The translations under genes and the position numbers were made by a program. Shown one piece after another: positions 1 to 11,227 of a stretch of DNA of 64,000 nucleotides; the first letter of the stretch is position 1; each line of letters begins with the position of its first letter. This DNA comes from Saccopteryx bilineata (lineage: Eukaryota; Chordata; Mammalia; Chiroptera; Emballonuridae). The notes under the pieces were generated by a model, which had not been told where the DNA came from, made no database searches, and saw nothing but the letters and a program-made list of their open reading frames with translations. The DNA lies in the NCBI RefSeq assembly GCF_036850765.1, contig NC_089490.1:103156074-103220073 (forward strand), written 5' to 3'.

Positions 1-370
1 GTTGAGGCTATTATGAATAAAGCTGTTACAATCATTTTCATACAAGTCTTTGTGTGGACATGTTTTCATATCTCGGGCAAATATCTAGGACTGGAATGGC
101 TGAGTCATATAGTAGGTATATGTTCAACTTTATAAGAAACTAACAAATTATTTTCCTAATGACTATACCATCTTACATTCCCATCAGAAATGTATGAGAG
201 TTTCAATAGTTTCATATCCTTGCTAAACTCTTGGTAATGAACACACTTTTTATAGCCATTCTAGTAAATGTGTGGATGTAACTCATTAAGATTTTAAATT
301 TTCATTTCCCCAGTGTGTGTGCATATCTTCATGTGTTTCATTTATACATTTTCTTTAAGAATGGGTTCAA
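1..370 (-). mobile_element. L1 fragment, minus strand (first part)
   Basis: Matches the reverse complement of the L1 ORF2 3' region and 3' UTR (GACTGGAATGGCTGAGTCAT type signature near 90, and CATTCCCATCAG near 178). It continues at about 1110 after an inserted plus-strand L1 end. Confidence 0.7.
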
Positions 371-384
371 ATATTTGGTTCCCT

Positions 385-1110
385 TTTAAACTTGTTTGAC
401 AGAAACAAACGCATAGGTACAAAGAACAAATTGATGGTTGCAGATGGAAAAGGCGTTGAGAGAATGGTTGAAGAAAGTGAAGGGATTAAGAAGTACAAAC
501 TAAAAATTACAAATAGTTGGGGAAATGTAAAGTACAGCACAGGGAATATAGTGGATAGTATTGTAATCATTGTGTATGGGGCCAGGTAGGTACCAGCTTT
601 ATGGGGAAAGAATTGCTTCACAGGTTATATAAATGTCTAACTGCCCTGGCCGGTTGGCTCAATGGTAGAGCATTGGCCTGGCGTGCAGAAGTTCCAGGTT
701 CGATTCCCGGCCAGGGCACACAGGAGAAGCGCCCATCTGCTTCTCCACCCCTCCCTCTCTCCTTCCTCTCTGTCTCTCTCTTCCCCTCCTGCAGCCAAGG
801 CTCCCCTGGAGCAAAGTTGGCCGGGTGCTGAGGATAGCTCCATGGCTTCTGCCTCAGGTGCTAGAATGGCTCTGGTTACAGCAGAGCAAAGCCCCAGATG
901 GGCAGAGCATCGCCCCCTGGTGGACATGCCAGGTGGATCCCAGTCGGGCGCATGCAGGAGTCTGTCTGACTGCCTCCCCGTTTCCAACTTCAGAAAAATA
1001 CAAAAAAAAAAGAAGAAAAAAAATGTCTATTATGCCATACACCTAAAACCAATATAATATTGAATGTCAAGAGTATTTGAAAATGGTTTTTAAAAATAAA
1101 AAATAATAAA
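385..1110 (+). mobile_element. L1 3' UTR end, plus strand, interrupted by a SINE
   Basis: The segment from about 400 to 639 and its continuation 1021-1110 is an old L1 3' UTR, with signatures GGGAATATAGTGGATAG and TACACCTAAAACCAATATAA. It is inserted into the minus-strand L1 and is itself interrupted by a type A SINE. The open frames here are not genes. Confidence 0.7.
640..1020 (+). mobile_element. SINE type A, plus
   Basis: tRNA-like head from 643 (acceptor-like GCCCTGGC pairing with GCCAGGGC), C/T-rich body and A-rich tail. The TSD AAATGTCTA is at 631-639 and 1021-1029. It is inserted in an L1 3' UTR. Confidence 0.9.
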
Positions 1111-1463
1111 TGAATTTTAAAATGTTAAATAATATACTTGAGTTTTAGTCTTTTTATGGAGTTTCAGACTCTTATTTTTTTAACATTCTGGATACAAGTC
1201 TTTTATCAGAAATAAATTTCGCACATACATTTTCCCAGTATATGGCTTGGTTTTTAATTTTCTTCAAAGGATCTTTTGAAGAGGTAAGGTTTAAATTTTC
1301 ATGAAGTTCAATTGATTCATTATTATTCTTTTAGGTTTTGTGTCCTGTCTTTGCCTCACACAGTGCATAAAAACTTTCTCTTCTGCTTTCATTTTGAAGT
1401 TTTATAGTTTTACCTCTTTACTTTAAATCCTTGAATGATTTAGAGTTAATTTTTATATATGTT

Positions 1464-1622
1464 ATTTTTAAAATTTGTTGATTGATTTGAGAGAGAGAGA
1501 AAGGGAGAGAGAGACAGAACCATCCATCTGTTTCTGTATGTGCCTTGACTGGGATCGAACCAGCAACCTTTGCATACCAGGACAATGCTTTAACCAACCA
1601 AGGTATTCATTCAGGCAGGGCT
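1464..1622 (-). mobile_element. SINE type D, minus
   Basis: GA-rich tail part near 1490, then a reversed tRNA-like head with GGGATCGAACCAGCAACC and a GGCAGGGC end. It is diverged, so an older copy, and lies within the L1. Confidence 0.75.
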
Positions 1623-2142
1623 ATATTTGTTATAAGGTGGATTAGAGTTCATTTTTTTTTCATCTGGATATCAAATTATTTCAGCTTCATTTTATAAAAA
1701 GAAAAAAAAAGTCAATCAACCATACATGTGTAAGTCTATTTTTGGATTTTTTATTCTGTTCCATTAATATATACATCGATCCTTATGCTAATATCACATT
1801 TTAATATTGATTACTGTAGGTAAGTGTTCCACATTGTTTTGTTTTGTTTTGCAAAGTTGTTTGGCTGTTTTAGATTTTTCAGATTTTCATGTAAATTTTA
1901 TAATCAGTTTGTTAATTTTTCTCGGTCATGTGCTGATATTTTGATTGGTATTGTCAAGAATCTAAAATTAAATTTGGGAAGATTTGACATCTTAATACCA
2001 TTGAGTCTTCTAATTCATGAACATTGTATAACTTTCTACTTATTTAGGTCCTCTTTAATTTATTTCAACAATGTTTTTAGTGTTCAGGTTTCACACAGAT
2101 TTATCCCTACAAATATATTATGTCTTTAAATGCAATTGTCTT

Positions 2143-2570
2143 TTTTATGTTTGTTTGTTTGTTTTGTTTTTTGTGGTTTTTTTGTTGTTTTTTTTTGCAT
2201 TTTCTGAAGCTGGAAACAGGGAGACAGACTCCCGCATGCGCCCGACTGGGATCCACCCGGCACGCCCACCAGGGGGCGACGCTCTGTCCACCAGGGGGCG
2301 ATGCTCTGCCCATCCTGGGCGTCGCCATGTTGCGACCAGAGCCACTCTAGCGCCTGAGGCAGAGGCCACAGAGCCATCCCCAGCGCCCGGGCCATCTTTG
2401 CTCCAATGGAGCCTTGGCTGCGGGAGGGGAAGGTAGAGACAGAGAGGAAGGCGCGGTGGAGGGGTGGAGAAGCAAATGGGCGCTTCTCCTGTGTGCCCTG
2501 GCCGGGAATCAAACCCGGGTCCTCTGCACGCTAGGCCGACGCTCTACCGCTGAGCCAACCAGCCAGGGCT
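2143..2570 (-). mobile_element. SINE type A, minus
   Basis: T-rich tail at left, body with CCACCAGGGGGCGA motifs, reversed head ending CCAGCCAGGGCT. The TSD CAATTGTCTT is at 2133-2142 and 2571-2580. Confidence 0.92.
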
Positions 2571-3080
2571 CAATTGTCTTTAAATTATATTGTTTATAAC
2601 TTTCAATGTCCAGTTGTTTTTGCCAGTATATAGAATTTTTTTTTTGTATACTAACCATATATTCTACAAGCTTGCTAAATTCATTTATTAGTGCTAGCAG
2701 TTTCGTTTGTAGATTTGGTAGAATTGTTTACTTAGCTAATCATATCTTCAAATAAAGACAATTTTTTTACTTCTTCCTTTCCAGACTATATGCTTTTTAT
2801 TTCTTTTCCTTGCCTTATTACACTTGTTAGTCCCTATATACAATGTTAGGTAGAACACAGATGAGAAAATGAATAATGGGGTAAACCATTTCCCACATTG
2901 CATATGATAAAGCTGACGAGGGATTTCCACAGTTTAAGTTCTTGCCCTGAGCTCAGCTGCTTCCCTCGTGCTTTTAGGTTTTCTAACTGATTTTTAGTTC
3001 TATCACTCTCAGATTTTTTCTGCTAGACTTTTAAAACTTTTGTCAACTTACCTTGCCTTTTTAAAAGAACTAAGCTCTTC

Positions 3081-3495
3081 GGCCCTGGCCGGTTGGCTCA
3101 GCGGTAGAGCGTCGGCCTGGTGTGCGGGGACCCGGGTTCGATTCCCAGCCAGGGCACATAGGAGAAGCGCCCATTTGCTTCTCCACCCCCCCCCCCTTCC
3201 TCTCTGTCTCTCTCTTCCCCTCCCGCAGCCAAGGCTCCATTGGAGCAAAGATGGCCCGGGCGCTGGGGATGGCTCCTTGGCCTCTGCCCCAGGCGCTAGA
3301 GTGGCTCTGGTCGTGGCAGAGCGACCCCCCCGGAGGGGCAGAGCATCGCCCCTGGTGGGCAGAGCGTCGCCCCTGGTGGGCGTGCGGGGTGAATCCCGGT
3401 CGGGCGCATGCGGGAGTCTGTCTGACTGTCTCTCCCCGTTTCCAGCTTCAGAAAAATACAAAAAAAAAAAAAAAAAAAAAGAAAAATAAATAAAT
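3081..3495 (+). mobile_element. SINE type A, plus, with an 18-bp target duplication
   Basis: Complete copy with a long A tail. The TSD AAAAGAACTAAGCTCTTC flanks it at 3063-3080 and 3496-3513 without mismatch, so the insertion is young. Confidence 0.93.
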
Positions 3496-3773
3496 AAAAG
3501 AACTAAGCTCTTCTGGATTCTGAGTAGACTTTGGGCAAGAGGTAATTTTATTAAAAATGGAATTTTCAAAGGTTACAAAGAGTTTTTAAATGCAGACTGA
3601 AGGTTTCTATTTTTTGTTTTGTTTTGTGAAAATATAAGAGGGTTTAGTTATTATATTTAGACTATGTGTTAATAGAATATTCTTACCTGTTTTCACAGTA
3701 CTTATTATTCCTGATTGTGAAAAATTTCTTCTGAACAAAAAAGGAAAGCATATTAAAACTTATGTTCTTTTTT

Positions 3774-4162
3774 TTCTTTTTCTTTTTTAATTTTTTTTTT
3801 TTTTTGTATATTTCCGAAGTTGGAAACGGGAGGCAGTCAGACAGACTCCCGCATGCGCCCGACCGGGATCCACCCGGCACGCCCACCAGGGGGCAATGCT
3901 CTGCCCATCTGGGGCGTCGCTCTGTTGTGACCAGAGCCATTCTAGCACCTGAGGCAGAGGCCATGGAGCTATCCTCAGCGCCCGGGCCATCTCTGCTCCA
4001 ATGGAGCCCTGGCTGCAGGAGGGGAAGAGAGAGACAGAGGAAGGAGAGAGGGAGGGGTGGAGAAGCAGATGGGCGTTTCTCCTGTGTGCCCTGGCTGGAA
4101 ATCAAACCTGGGACTCCTGCATGCCAGGCCAACGCTCTACCATTGAGCCAACCGGCCAGGGC
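3774..4162 (-). mobile_element. SINE type A, minus
   Basis: Complete reversed copy. The TSD CTTATGTTCTTTTTT is at 3759-3773 and 4163-4177. Confidence 0.92.
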
Positions 4163-4194
4163 CTTATGTTCTTTTTTGAAGCATTTTAAAAAGT

Positions 4195-4348
4195 TTTAAA
4201 AATTGATTTTGGAGAGAGAGGAAGGGAGAGAAAAGAGAAAGAGACAAAAACAAAATTAATCTGTCCCTGTATATGCCCAGAGTGGGAATCGAACCCACAT
4301 CCTCTGCATATCAGGATGATGCTTTAACCAACTGAGGAATCCAGCCAT
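4195..4348 (-). mobile_element. SINE type D, minus
   Basis: GA-rich tail side at 4213-4245, reversed head with GGGAATCGAACCCACATCC. Its head abuts the head of the plus-strand type D copy that follows. Confidence 0.78.
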
Positions 4349-4350
4349 AA

Positions 4351-4505
4351 GTCCTGCCTGAGTAGCTCAGTTAGAGCATTGTCCAGATATGCCAAGGTTT
4401 GGTCCCTGGGAAGGGCACATAAAACAGAATCAACCTATGAATTCATAAATGAGTGGAACAACAAGTCTATGTTTCTCTTTCTCTCTGTCTCTCTAAAAGC
4501 AATAA
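4351..4505 (+). mobile_element. SINE type D, plus
   Basis: Head CCTGCCTGAGTAGCTCAGTT, then the typical ATAAATGAGTGGAACAACAA body and a CTCT-rich tail region. It is head-to-head with the preceding copy. Confidence 0.78.
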
Positions 4506-4576
4506 AAAATTATATAAAAGTTTAATATTTTTTAAACTATGTAATACATAAGATTTTTTTAAAATTTAAGAAGTGA

Positions 4577-4940
4577 GGCCCTGGCCGGTTGGCTCAGTGG
4601 TAGAGTGTCGGCCTGGCGTGAGGGAGTCCCGGGTTTGATTCCCAACCAGGGCACACAGGAGAAGCACCCATCTGCTTCTCCACCCCCCCCTCCTTCCTCT
4701 CTGTCTCTCTCTTCCCCTCCTGCAGCCAGGGCTCCATTGGAGCAGAGATGGCCTGGCGCTGAGGATGGCTCTGTGGCCTCTGCCTCAGGCGCTAGAATGG
4801 CTCTGGTCATAACAGAGCAACGCCCCAGATGGGCGGAACATCGCCCCCTGGTGGGCATGCTGGATGGATCCCGGTCGGGCGCATGCGGGAGTCTGTCTGA
4901 CTGCCTCCCCGTTTCCAACTTCAGAAAAATACAAAAAAAA
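4577..4940 (+). mobile_element. SINE type A, plus
   Basis: Full copy. Imperfect TSD TTTAAGAAGTGA on the left and ATTAAGGAGTGA on the right. Confidence 0.9.
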
Positions 4941-4959
4941 AAAATTAAGGAGTGAAAAA

Positions 4960-5200
4960 GTATATAGTAAAAGTGAGTCTCACATCTCTGGTACCCAGTC
5001 CTTAGTTTTCCCAGGAGATACTCATTTTTAACAATTATTTATATATCATTCCAGGATATTTTATGCATATATATAGGCACATATATTATTTAATACATTC
5101 CTTTAAATATAAATCAAATTATGCTATTTACACTAGCATATTGCATTTATATTTCATAAAATGTCTTAGAGTTCCATATTGATATAAAAACAATGCCTTA
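4960..5200 (-). mobile_element. Old L1 3' region fragment, minus
   Basis: AT-rich sequence resembling the reversed L1M 3' region (GTACCCAGTCC then ATATCATTCCAGG then TCATAAAATGTCTTAG). Similar pieces recur at 23920-24250, 37920-38120 and 42400-42660. No coding potential. Confidence 0.45.
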
Positions 5201-5203
5201 TTG

Positions 5204-5356
5204 CAGTTGTTCTCAAACTTTTTGAGGTCGGGGCACATTTAAAATTTTACAAAGAATTGTAAGGTGCTCTATATACAAATTTCTGAGAAATAGGTTATAA
5301 TAGTTAAGTCAAATATTAAAGAAAAAATATATAAAGTCCAAGCATGGGAACCACTG
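5204..5356. mobile_element. Short non-autonomous hAT element
   Basis: 153 bp bounded by inverted ends CAGTTGTTCTC and GGGAACCACTG. The 8-bp TSD CCTTATTG is intact at 5196-5203 and 5357-5364. Eight-base duplications and CAG..CTG ends are hallmarks of hAT transposons. Confidence 0.85.
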
Positions 5357-5533
5357 CCTTATTGTAATGGCTACATAACATTCCATTAAAGAATATGTAA
5401 CAAAAAGCAAATATTTGTTACTTGGTCTTTTACAAAAAATCAAAAACCTCTCAAGATACTGTATTTAGAAATTTAAACATACTTATAAATAACTCCTGGG
5501 TCAAAGGCAAAATCATAATAAAAAGTTGATAAG

Positions 5534-5911
5534 GGCCCTGGCCGGTTGGCTCAGTGGTAGAGCATCGGCCTGGCGTGCAGAAGTCCCGGGTTCGATTCCC
5601 AGTCAGGGCACACAGGAGAAGCGCCCATCTGCTTCTCCACCCCTCCCCCTCTCCTTCCTCTCTGTCTCTCTCTTCCCCTCCCGCAGCTGAGGCTCCATTG
5701 GAGCAAGGATGGCTCCTTGGCCTCTGCCCCAGGCGCTAGAGTGGCTCTGGTCGCAACAGAGCAATGCCCGGGAGGGGCAGAGCATCGCCCTCTGGTGAGC
5801 AGAGCGTCGCCCCCTGGTTGGCGTGCCGGGTGGATCCCGGTCGGGCGCATGCGGGAGTCTGTCTGACTGTCTCTCCCCATTTCCGGCTTCAGAAAAATAC
5901 AGGAAAAAAAA
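5534..5911 (+). mobile_element. SINE type A, plus
   Basis: Complete copy. The perfect TSD AAAAGTTGATAAG is at 5521-5533 and 5912-5924. Confidence 0.93.
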
Positions 5912-5924
5912 AAAAGTTGATAAG

Positions 5925-6253
5925 TAATTAGAACAGAATAATAGCGAAAGCACTCTATATCAAAACTTGTAGGCTAGAGTAGAAGTGATTCTTTTAGCCT
6001 TATCTGCTCATATTAAAAAGAAAACAAACCAAACAAAAATTAATGCAATATATCCCAAATAACAGATAGGAAAGGAATACAAAATAAATACAAGAAGACT
6101 AAAAAAAAGTTAACAATGGTGAAAATGAATAGAAGAAAAGAAAAAAATAGTAAAATTGAAAAACCAACATTTTTTAAAAGATTAACAAAATTGTTTTGTT
6201 TTATAAAAATAGAAAAGGCATTGTTCGGCAGATAAAATGTATTATACTCACTT
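5925..6253. other. AT-rich stretch, no gene seen
   Basis: A-rich sequence with many poly-A patches and no convincing frame; possibly an L1 relic. Confidence 0.5.
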
Positions 6254-6870
6254 TGTTAAAGATGGCGCTGCCCACGTGGAGGCCGTCGCCCAGGTGATAT
6301 TAATGTGTGTTGGGGGCAGGCTGTGGGCAGGCAGGATCGTTGTAGCCTGGGGCTTGGTTTTGGGATTAAGCCTTTCCCACCCTTTTTGATGTGGGATGGT
6401 CCAATCCCATCATGCCCCAGATAAGTGACTTTGTATTAGAGATTTCCCTATTTTGTATATTGGATTAAAGGTTTGGATTTCTACACTATAAAATGGGGAC
6501 AGAATGGGAGCTTGTGCTCTTGGTTCCTGAGATTAGCATTAGAGAGCAGAGAGCAGAGAAAGGCCACATGGAGGAAGCCTGGAGAAACAGCAAGATGGCA
6601 GAATGCTGAGTGAGAAGCCAGTTTGTGCAGAGTTTATATCTGGGATAAGGAAGGAGATGGGGAACTGAGGAGAATAAGGCTGGTGAGCTAGAAACCTTTG
6701 ATTCTAGGAAACTCAGATTAAGTCAGTAGCTTTGTGAGCACTGAATGTGAGTGGGTTTTGGAGCCCAGTGTGTATTTTTTACTTGCCCGCCGGGTGCAAG
6801 CTAGAATTAAAGATGGTGGCCCATCAGTTTTTGGCTCCGTTGTTTCTTTACCGACTGTCCGAATCCAATG
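6254..6870 (+). mobile_element. LTR-like block (probable endogenous retrovirus solo LTR)
   Basis: Starts TGTTAAAGATGGCGCTGCC and shows LTR-like organisation: a U3-like region, a TATA box (CTATAAAATGGGG, about 6485) and an ATTAAA poly-A signal near 6804. It may end at ...AACCTGCA. No clean TSD was found, so the boundaries are approximate. The sequence to about 7030 may be a stub of internal region. No intact retroviral frame is present. Confidence 0.5.
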
Positions 6871-7578
6871 CGAACCTGCATGGGCCAGGCTGCTGTGACA
6901 GTGGCCCTGGCCGCTGGCTTTATAGGCATAAATGAGTGCGAGTTCTTATTCTTGGTACTGAATTCTTCAGTTCCAGAGTTTTCATTGGGTTCTCCTTCAA
7001 ATTTGGCATCCCTCAACTCTGTCATTAAAAAGAAATAATAATTTCCAGTTCTGTGCTGAAATTTTTAATTTTGTTTTTTGTCTCCTAAAAAAATAGAAAT
7101 ATAGTTAAAGTCTATAGTTGACACCTCAATGTCACAAACCCCGTGGCTACTTCTGTTATTTGTTGTTACTATTGATTCTTCTTCAAACTGCCTAAATCTT
7201 TTCTGTGCCTGATGATTCTTTAATGTCTGGTGGGTGGGCACTGTATTTGAAACTCTGTAGAAATAACTTGATGTCTTCTTCTATCTAAAAGTGCCTAAGG
7301 GCATTAGCAATGGGGATTACTTTAATCCAATTTCAGGGATTGAAATGATAAAACACTGGGATGAAGTTCTTAGAAGGACAAATCTACTTAACAGTTTTGT
7401 TATAATCTTACTGTAAAGACCCACAGGCTCTCAAGCCAAAGCTAGAGTGGGATCTTCGATGCCTCCCTTACCAAGAGTAAGCTACGCTGAATGTTTAATG
7501 GCATCAGAGATGAAAACAATTAGGCATTCTGAGTAAGCTTAAATTGGTGCACACTCAAATTGATATCCTTAAACTTTC

Positions 7579-7780
7579 TTTTTTTAAAATTATTTATTTA
7601 TTTATTCTTTTTAGAGAGGAGGGGGGGAGAGAGAGAGAGAAAGAGAGAGAGAGAGAAGGGGGAGGAGCAGGAAGCATCAACTCCCATATGTGCCTTGACC
7701 AGGCAAGCCAGGGTTTTGAACCGGCAACCTCAGTGTTTCCAGGTTGACGCTTTATCTACTGTACCACCACAGGTCAGGCC
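7579..7780 (-). mobile_element. SINE type C, minus
   Basis: T/A-rich tail, GA-repeat, reversed head ending CACCACAGGTCAGGCC. The 17-bp TSD GATATCCTTAAACTTTC is perfect at 7562-7578 and 7781-7797. Confidence 0.93.
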
Positions 7781-7949
7781 GATATCCTTAAACTTTCAAT
7801 TCTACGTTTAATGGATATAGAAATGAGTTCTGACTACAAGAAAGATGGAACAAAGATCACTCTTGTAAAAAGGCCCCCATGTAACCAACATAGTAAGCTT
7901 GTAATAAACTGAGACTCTCCCTCTTAATAAGCTCTTGGCTCCTTTACCT

Positions 7950-8290
7950 GGTATTCACAGGCTGCTCCCTCTGCCTGGATTTTCTTCGCACAGATGTCCA
8001 CACGGTTCATTGCCTCATCTCCTTCAAGTCTTTACATAAATGCTACCATCTTAATATCCTGGGGCCTGATGATCCTATTTAAAAGAGGCACCTCTCTGAT
8101 TCCTGCTTCTTCTTACCCTGTTCAGCTTTCTGTGTGTTTGTTTGTTTTTTATAAACTACTTATCTTCTACTGTGCTGTAATATACTTATTCATTATGCCT
8201 AAGCTTTGTCTGCTTTGTTCACTGATGTGTTGTCGCATTTAGATCAGCATCTATTTGGTGCCAGTAGATGTTTGATAAATGAATAAATGG
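7950..8290 (+). mobile_element. L2 3' end relic
   Basis: Resembles the L2 3' region, with CTGCCTGGATTTTCTTCGCAC and an end near GTAGATGTTTGATAAATGAATAA. It is ancient and decayed; the 82-residue frame here is not a gene. Confidence 0.6.
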
Positions 8291-9090
8291 AGGTAGCTCA
8301 GAGGTCTCACTTCTCACTTCTGCCCTACAGTTTATCAAGTTTTTTTTGTTTTAACTAGTTATAGTCCAATCCTCAAGAGGAATTTGTGTGAATATATCTC
8401 CAGACCTTCACATACTTCTAGTAGTATTTTAGATTTCTATAATTGCAGGAAGTCTAAAATAGATCCTGCCTGCCTGACCCACCCTCTGATTCTGCGTCTC
8501 ACGAGGTGGAAGATCTCCTCAGAGATATCTGGATTATTCTCAAAGTCATAGGCTACCCCACCCTGCATCCATCTCCACAATAGTGATAATTTTGCCCAGA
8601 AGCAGATGACCTCTCCTTCTACAGACTTCTTGGATAGTTCTAGAATAGGCTTCTTTCTTGGCTTCCTTGAATAGCAGCCCTCCCTTCTGAATGACTCACT
8701 CTCTTCTTGAATAGTTCTTGCCCTTTTTCTTTCAGGAGATTTTGGGGTTGGTTTTATTTTCCTTGCTGTTTAATCTAATGGGAACAATATTAACTTTTTC
8801 CTTTCCAAGTTTCCAGATGTCTGTCACTCCCTGTACCTAAGCTGATAGCCATTCTTTGAAACACATGAACATTCAAACACATTAGTATTCAGTACCTTAA
8901 ATCTGACAAATGCATCTTTAACTTCCTCTTCCATAGAAATGGTGAAAATTCACACCATGAATGGAAAAGAAAAATATCGCAATGCTCCATGTATAAGACA
9001 CTCCCATGTATAAGACACACCTTTATTTGGGGCCTGAAATGATCGAATTCTTATTCTCATTCACAGTCTCACTCCATAGATAAGGAAGCA
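8290..9090. other. Non-coding stretch, nothing recognised
   Basis: No gene. A short duplicated motif CCATGTATAAGACAC occurs near 8987 and again near 9004, reminiscent of an unassigned repeat. Confidence 0.4.
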
Positions 9091-9099
9091 AAGCTGATT

Positions 9100-9800
9100 G
9101 AATGGCTAAAAGCCTTTGGTTGGAGTCGGATAGGACTGGTTTGAGACCTTCATCTCTACCACTATAGGGTTGAAGTGTAACCTTGAGTTAGTCATTTAAC
9201 CCCCCTGAGCCTCTATTTCTTCATCTATAAAATGAATAATAATAAAGTGGGACCTAACATTTGTTAAGAGTTTATTAAATGCCAGGACTATCCAAAGTAT
9301 ATTACATGGATTCACTGAGATTTTCACAGTAGTGCTATGTGGTTAAAAGAAAAACATCAGCCTGACCAGACGGTGATGCAGTGGATAGAGCATTGGACTG
9401 GGATGAAGAAGGACCCAGGTTCGAGACCCCGAGGTCGCTAGCTTGAATGCGGGCTCATCTAGCTTGAGCAAAAAGCTCAGCAGATTGGACCCAAGGTCGC
9501 TGGCTCGAGCAAGGGGTTACTCGGTCTGCTGAAGGCTCGCAGTTAAGGTACATATGAGAAAGCAATCAATGAAAACTAAGGTGTCACAACGAAAAGCTGA
9601 TGATTGATGCTTCTCATCTCTCTCTGTTCCTGTCTGTCTGTCCCTATCTATCCCTCTCTCTGTCCCTGTAATAAAAATAAAAAATAAAAATAAGAAGAAG
9701 AAGAAAAGAAAAACATCATTATCTACATTTTACAGAGATGAAACTGAGAAGTTAAGGCATTTGTCCAAGTTCACTCAGATCTGGAGCCTCATTTGGAACT
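9100..9800 (+). mobile_element. MIR/L2-type relics flanking a SINE
   Basis: The MIR signature (GAGTTAGTCATTTAACC, then TTCTTCATCTATAAAATG) lies at 9180-9235. A related old repeat continues with ATTTTACAGAGATGAAACTG at about 9727. A type B SINE interrupts it at 9360-9699. Confidence 0.6.
9360..9699 (+). mobile_element. SINE type B, plus (possible source copy)
   Basis: Complete copy with an unusual tail (GTCCCTGTAATAAAAATAAA then AAG repeats). The TSD AAAAGAAAAACATCA is at 9345-9359 and 9700-9714. The tail and the 3' flank to about 9765 reappear inside a SINE at 57392-57874. Confidence 0.92.
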
Positions 9801-10053
9801 CAGGGATAATATACCATCTCACAGCATTACCGTGAGGACTAAATATTATGTAACATACAGTTAAAGAAATGATACTGAATGTACAGATAAGGATCTTACA
9901 TTCTACATGAAATGGTATAATTGTAACTCAGGGTAAACTGTGATCAATTCAGAATGAACTGTAACACTGGCAGCAACCACTAAAAATAAATTATAGAAGT
10001 ATGTCATGTCATAACAGAGGAAATAAAATGAGATAATAAAAATAATTAATTCA

Positions 10054-10250
10054 GCCTGACCTGTGGTGGCACAGTAGATAAAGCTTTGATGTGGAATGCT
10101 GAGGTGACTGGTTCAAAACCCCAGGCTTGCCCGGTCAAGGCACATGTGACTAGCAGCTACTACAAGTTGAGGCTTCCCATTTCTTATCCCCTTTCTCTCT
10201 CTCTCTCTCTCTCTCTCCCCTGTCTAAAAAAGTTAATAAGTAAAATCTTT
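10054..10250 (+). mobile_element. SINE type C, plus
   Basis: Head GCCTGACCTGTGGTGGCACA, CTCT repeat around 10192-10217, A-rich end. Imperfect TSD of the AATAATTCA type. Confidence 0.85.
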
Positions 10251-10396
10251 AAAAAATAATAATAATTCAAAAGGAAGCAGAAAATGAAGAACACAGAAAC
10301 AAAAAAGAAGAACAAATAGAAAATAAATAGCAAAATGCCAAACTTAAACCTAACCATATCATTAAATAAGACTAAACACTAAAAAGGCAGAGACCT

Positions 10397-10555
10397 CCCT
10401 GGCTGGATAGCTCCATGGGTTGGAGCATTGTTTCAATATGTAAAGATTGCCAGGTTGATTCCCCATCAGGGCACATACAGAAACAGATCAATGTTTCTCT
10501 CTCTCCCTCCCTTTCCCTTCTTCTCTCTCTGAAATAAATAAATAAATAAATAAAT
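10397..10555 (+). mobile_element. SINE type D, plus
   Basis: Head CCCTGGCTGGATAGCTCC, tail of AAAT repeats. The TSD AGGCAGAGACCT is at 10385-10396 and 10556-10567. The reverse-strand frame at 10372-10590 is a shadow. Confidence 0.88.
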
Positions 10556-10830
10556 AGGCAGAGACCTTGAAACTGGAAAGCACTACTCAATTATATGCTG
10601 CTTAAAGAGACATACTTTAAATATAGACACAATGTGTACTTATTGAAAGTGAAAAGGATAAGACTCCTGGTGTGATTAATGTCAAAGTAGACTTCAAAAG
10701 TTATCAGAAAGAAAGAAATTTTATAATAATAAAAGGCTCAATTATGGTAATCAGGAGCACATAATAATTCTAAATAAGTATAAATCTAATAATAGAACTT
10801 CAAAATACTTGAAGCAAAAATTGACAAAAC

Positions 10831-11006
10831 TAGCCCTAGCTAGGTAGCTCAGTTGGTTAGAATGTCATCCCGATATGCCAAGGTTGTGAGTTCAATCCCT
10901 AGTCAGGGCACATAGAAGCATCAACCAATGAATGCATAAATAAGTGGAACAACAAATTGATGTTTCTCTCTCCCTTCTTTTCTCTCTAAAGTCAATCAAG
11001 AAAATT
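10831..11006 (+). mobile_element. SINE type D, plus, tail interrupted by a type C SINE
   Basis: Head CCCTAGCTAGGTAGCTCAG and the usual AAATAAGTGGAACAACAAAT body. The tail (GTCAATCAAGAAAATT) is split by the type C insertion; the outer flanking duplication is approximately AAAATTGACAAMACT. Confidence 0.82.
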
Positions 11007-11227
11007 GCCTGACCTGTGGTGGCGCAGTGGATAAAGCGTCAACCTGGAAATGCTGAGGTCGCCGGTTCGAAACCCTGGGCTTGCCTGGTCAAGACACATA
11101 TGGGAGTTATGCTTCCAGCTCCTCCCCCCTTCTCTCTCTCTGTCTCTCCTCTCTCTCTCTCTCTCTGTCTCTCCCTCTCCACTCTAAAATAAATAAATTA
11201 AAAATTAAAAAAAAATTTATATAAAAA
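11007..11227 (+). mobile_element. SINE type C, plus, nested in a type D tail
   Basis: Complete copy. The TSD AAGAAAATT is at 10998-11006 and 11228-11236. This dates type C activity after the type D insertion. Confidence 0.88.

Larger units (their letters stand above)
1110..2830 (-). mobile_element. L1 ORF2 remnant, minus strand (second part)
   Basis: Continuation of the window-start L1. It reads as decayed ORF2 in reverse (for example TTGGGAAGATTTGACATCTT near 1974 and TGAGTCTTCTAATTCATGAA near 2002). Stops and frameshifts are frequent. It is interrupted by a type D SINE (1464-1622) and a type A SINE (2143-2570). Confidence 0.75.

Noticed and set aside
643..718. tRNA genes (the heads of type A SINEs fold with a paired acceptor-like stem and intact A/B boxes)
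   Set aside because: Each such head is joined to a SINE body, A-tail and TSD; none stands alone as a tRNA gene.
3040..3569. Repeated 100-170 residue open frames rich in R, S, P and G on both strands (for example 3040-3489, 33742-34188, 52246-52772)
   Set aside because: They translate type A SINE bodies, recur at every copy and continue into flanks at random. They are not a protein family.
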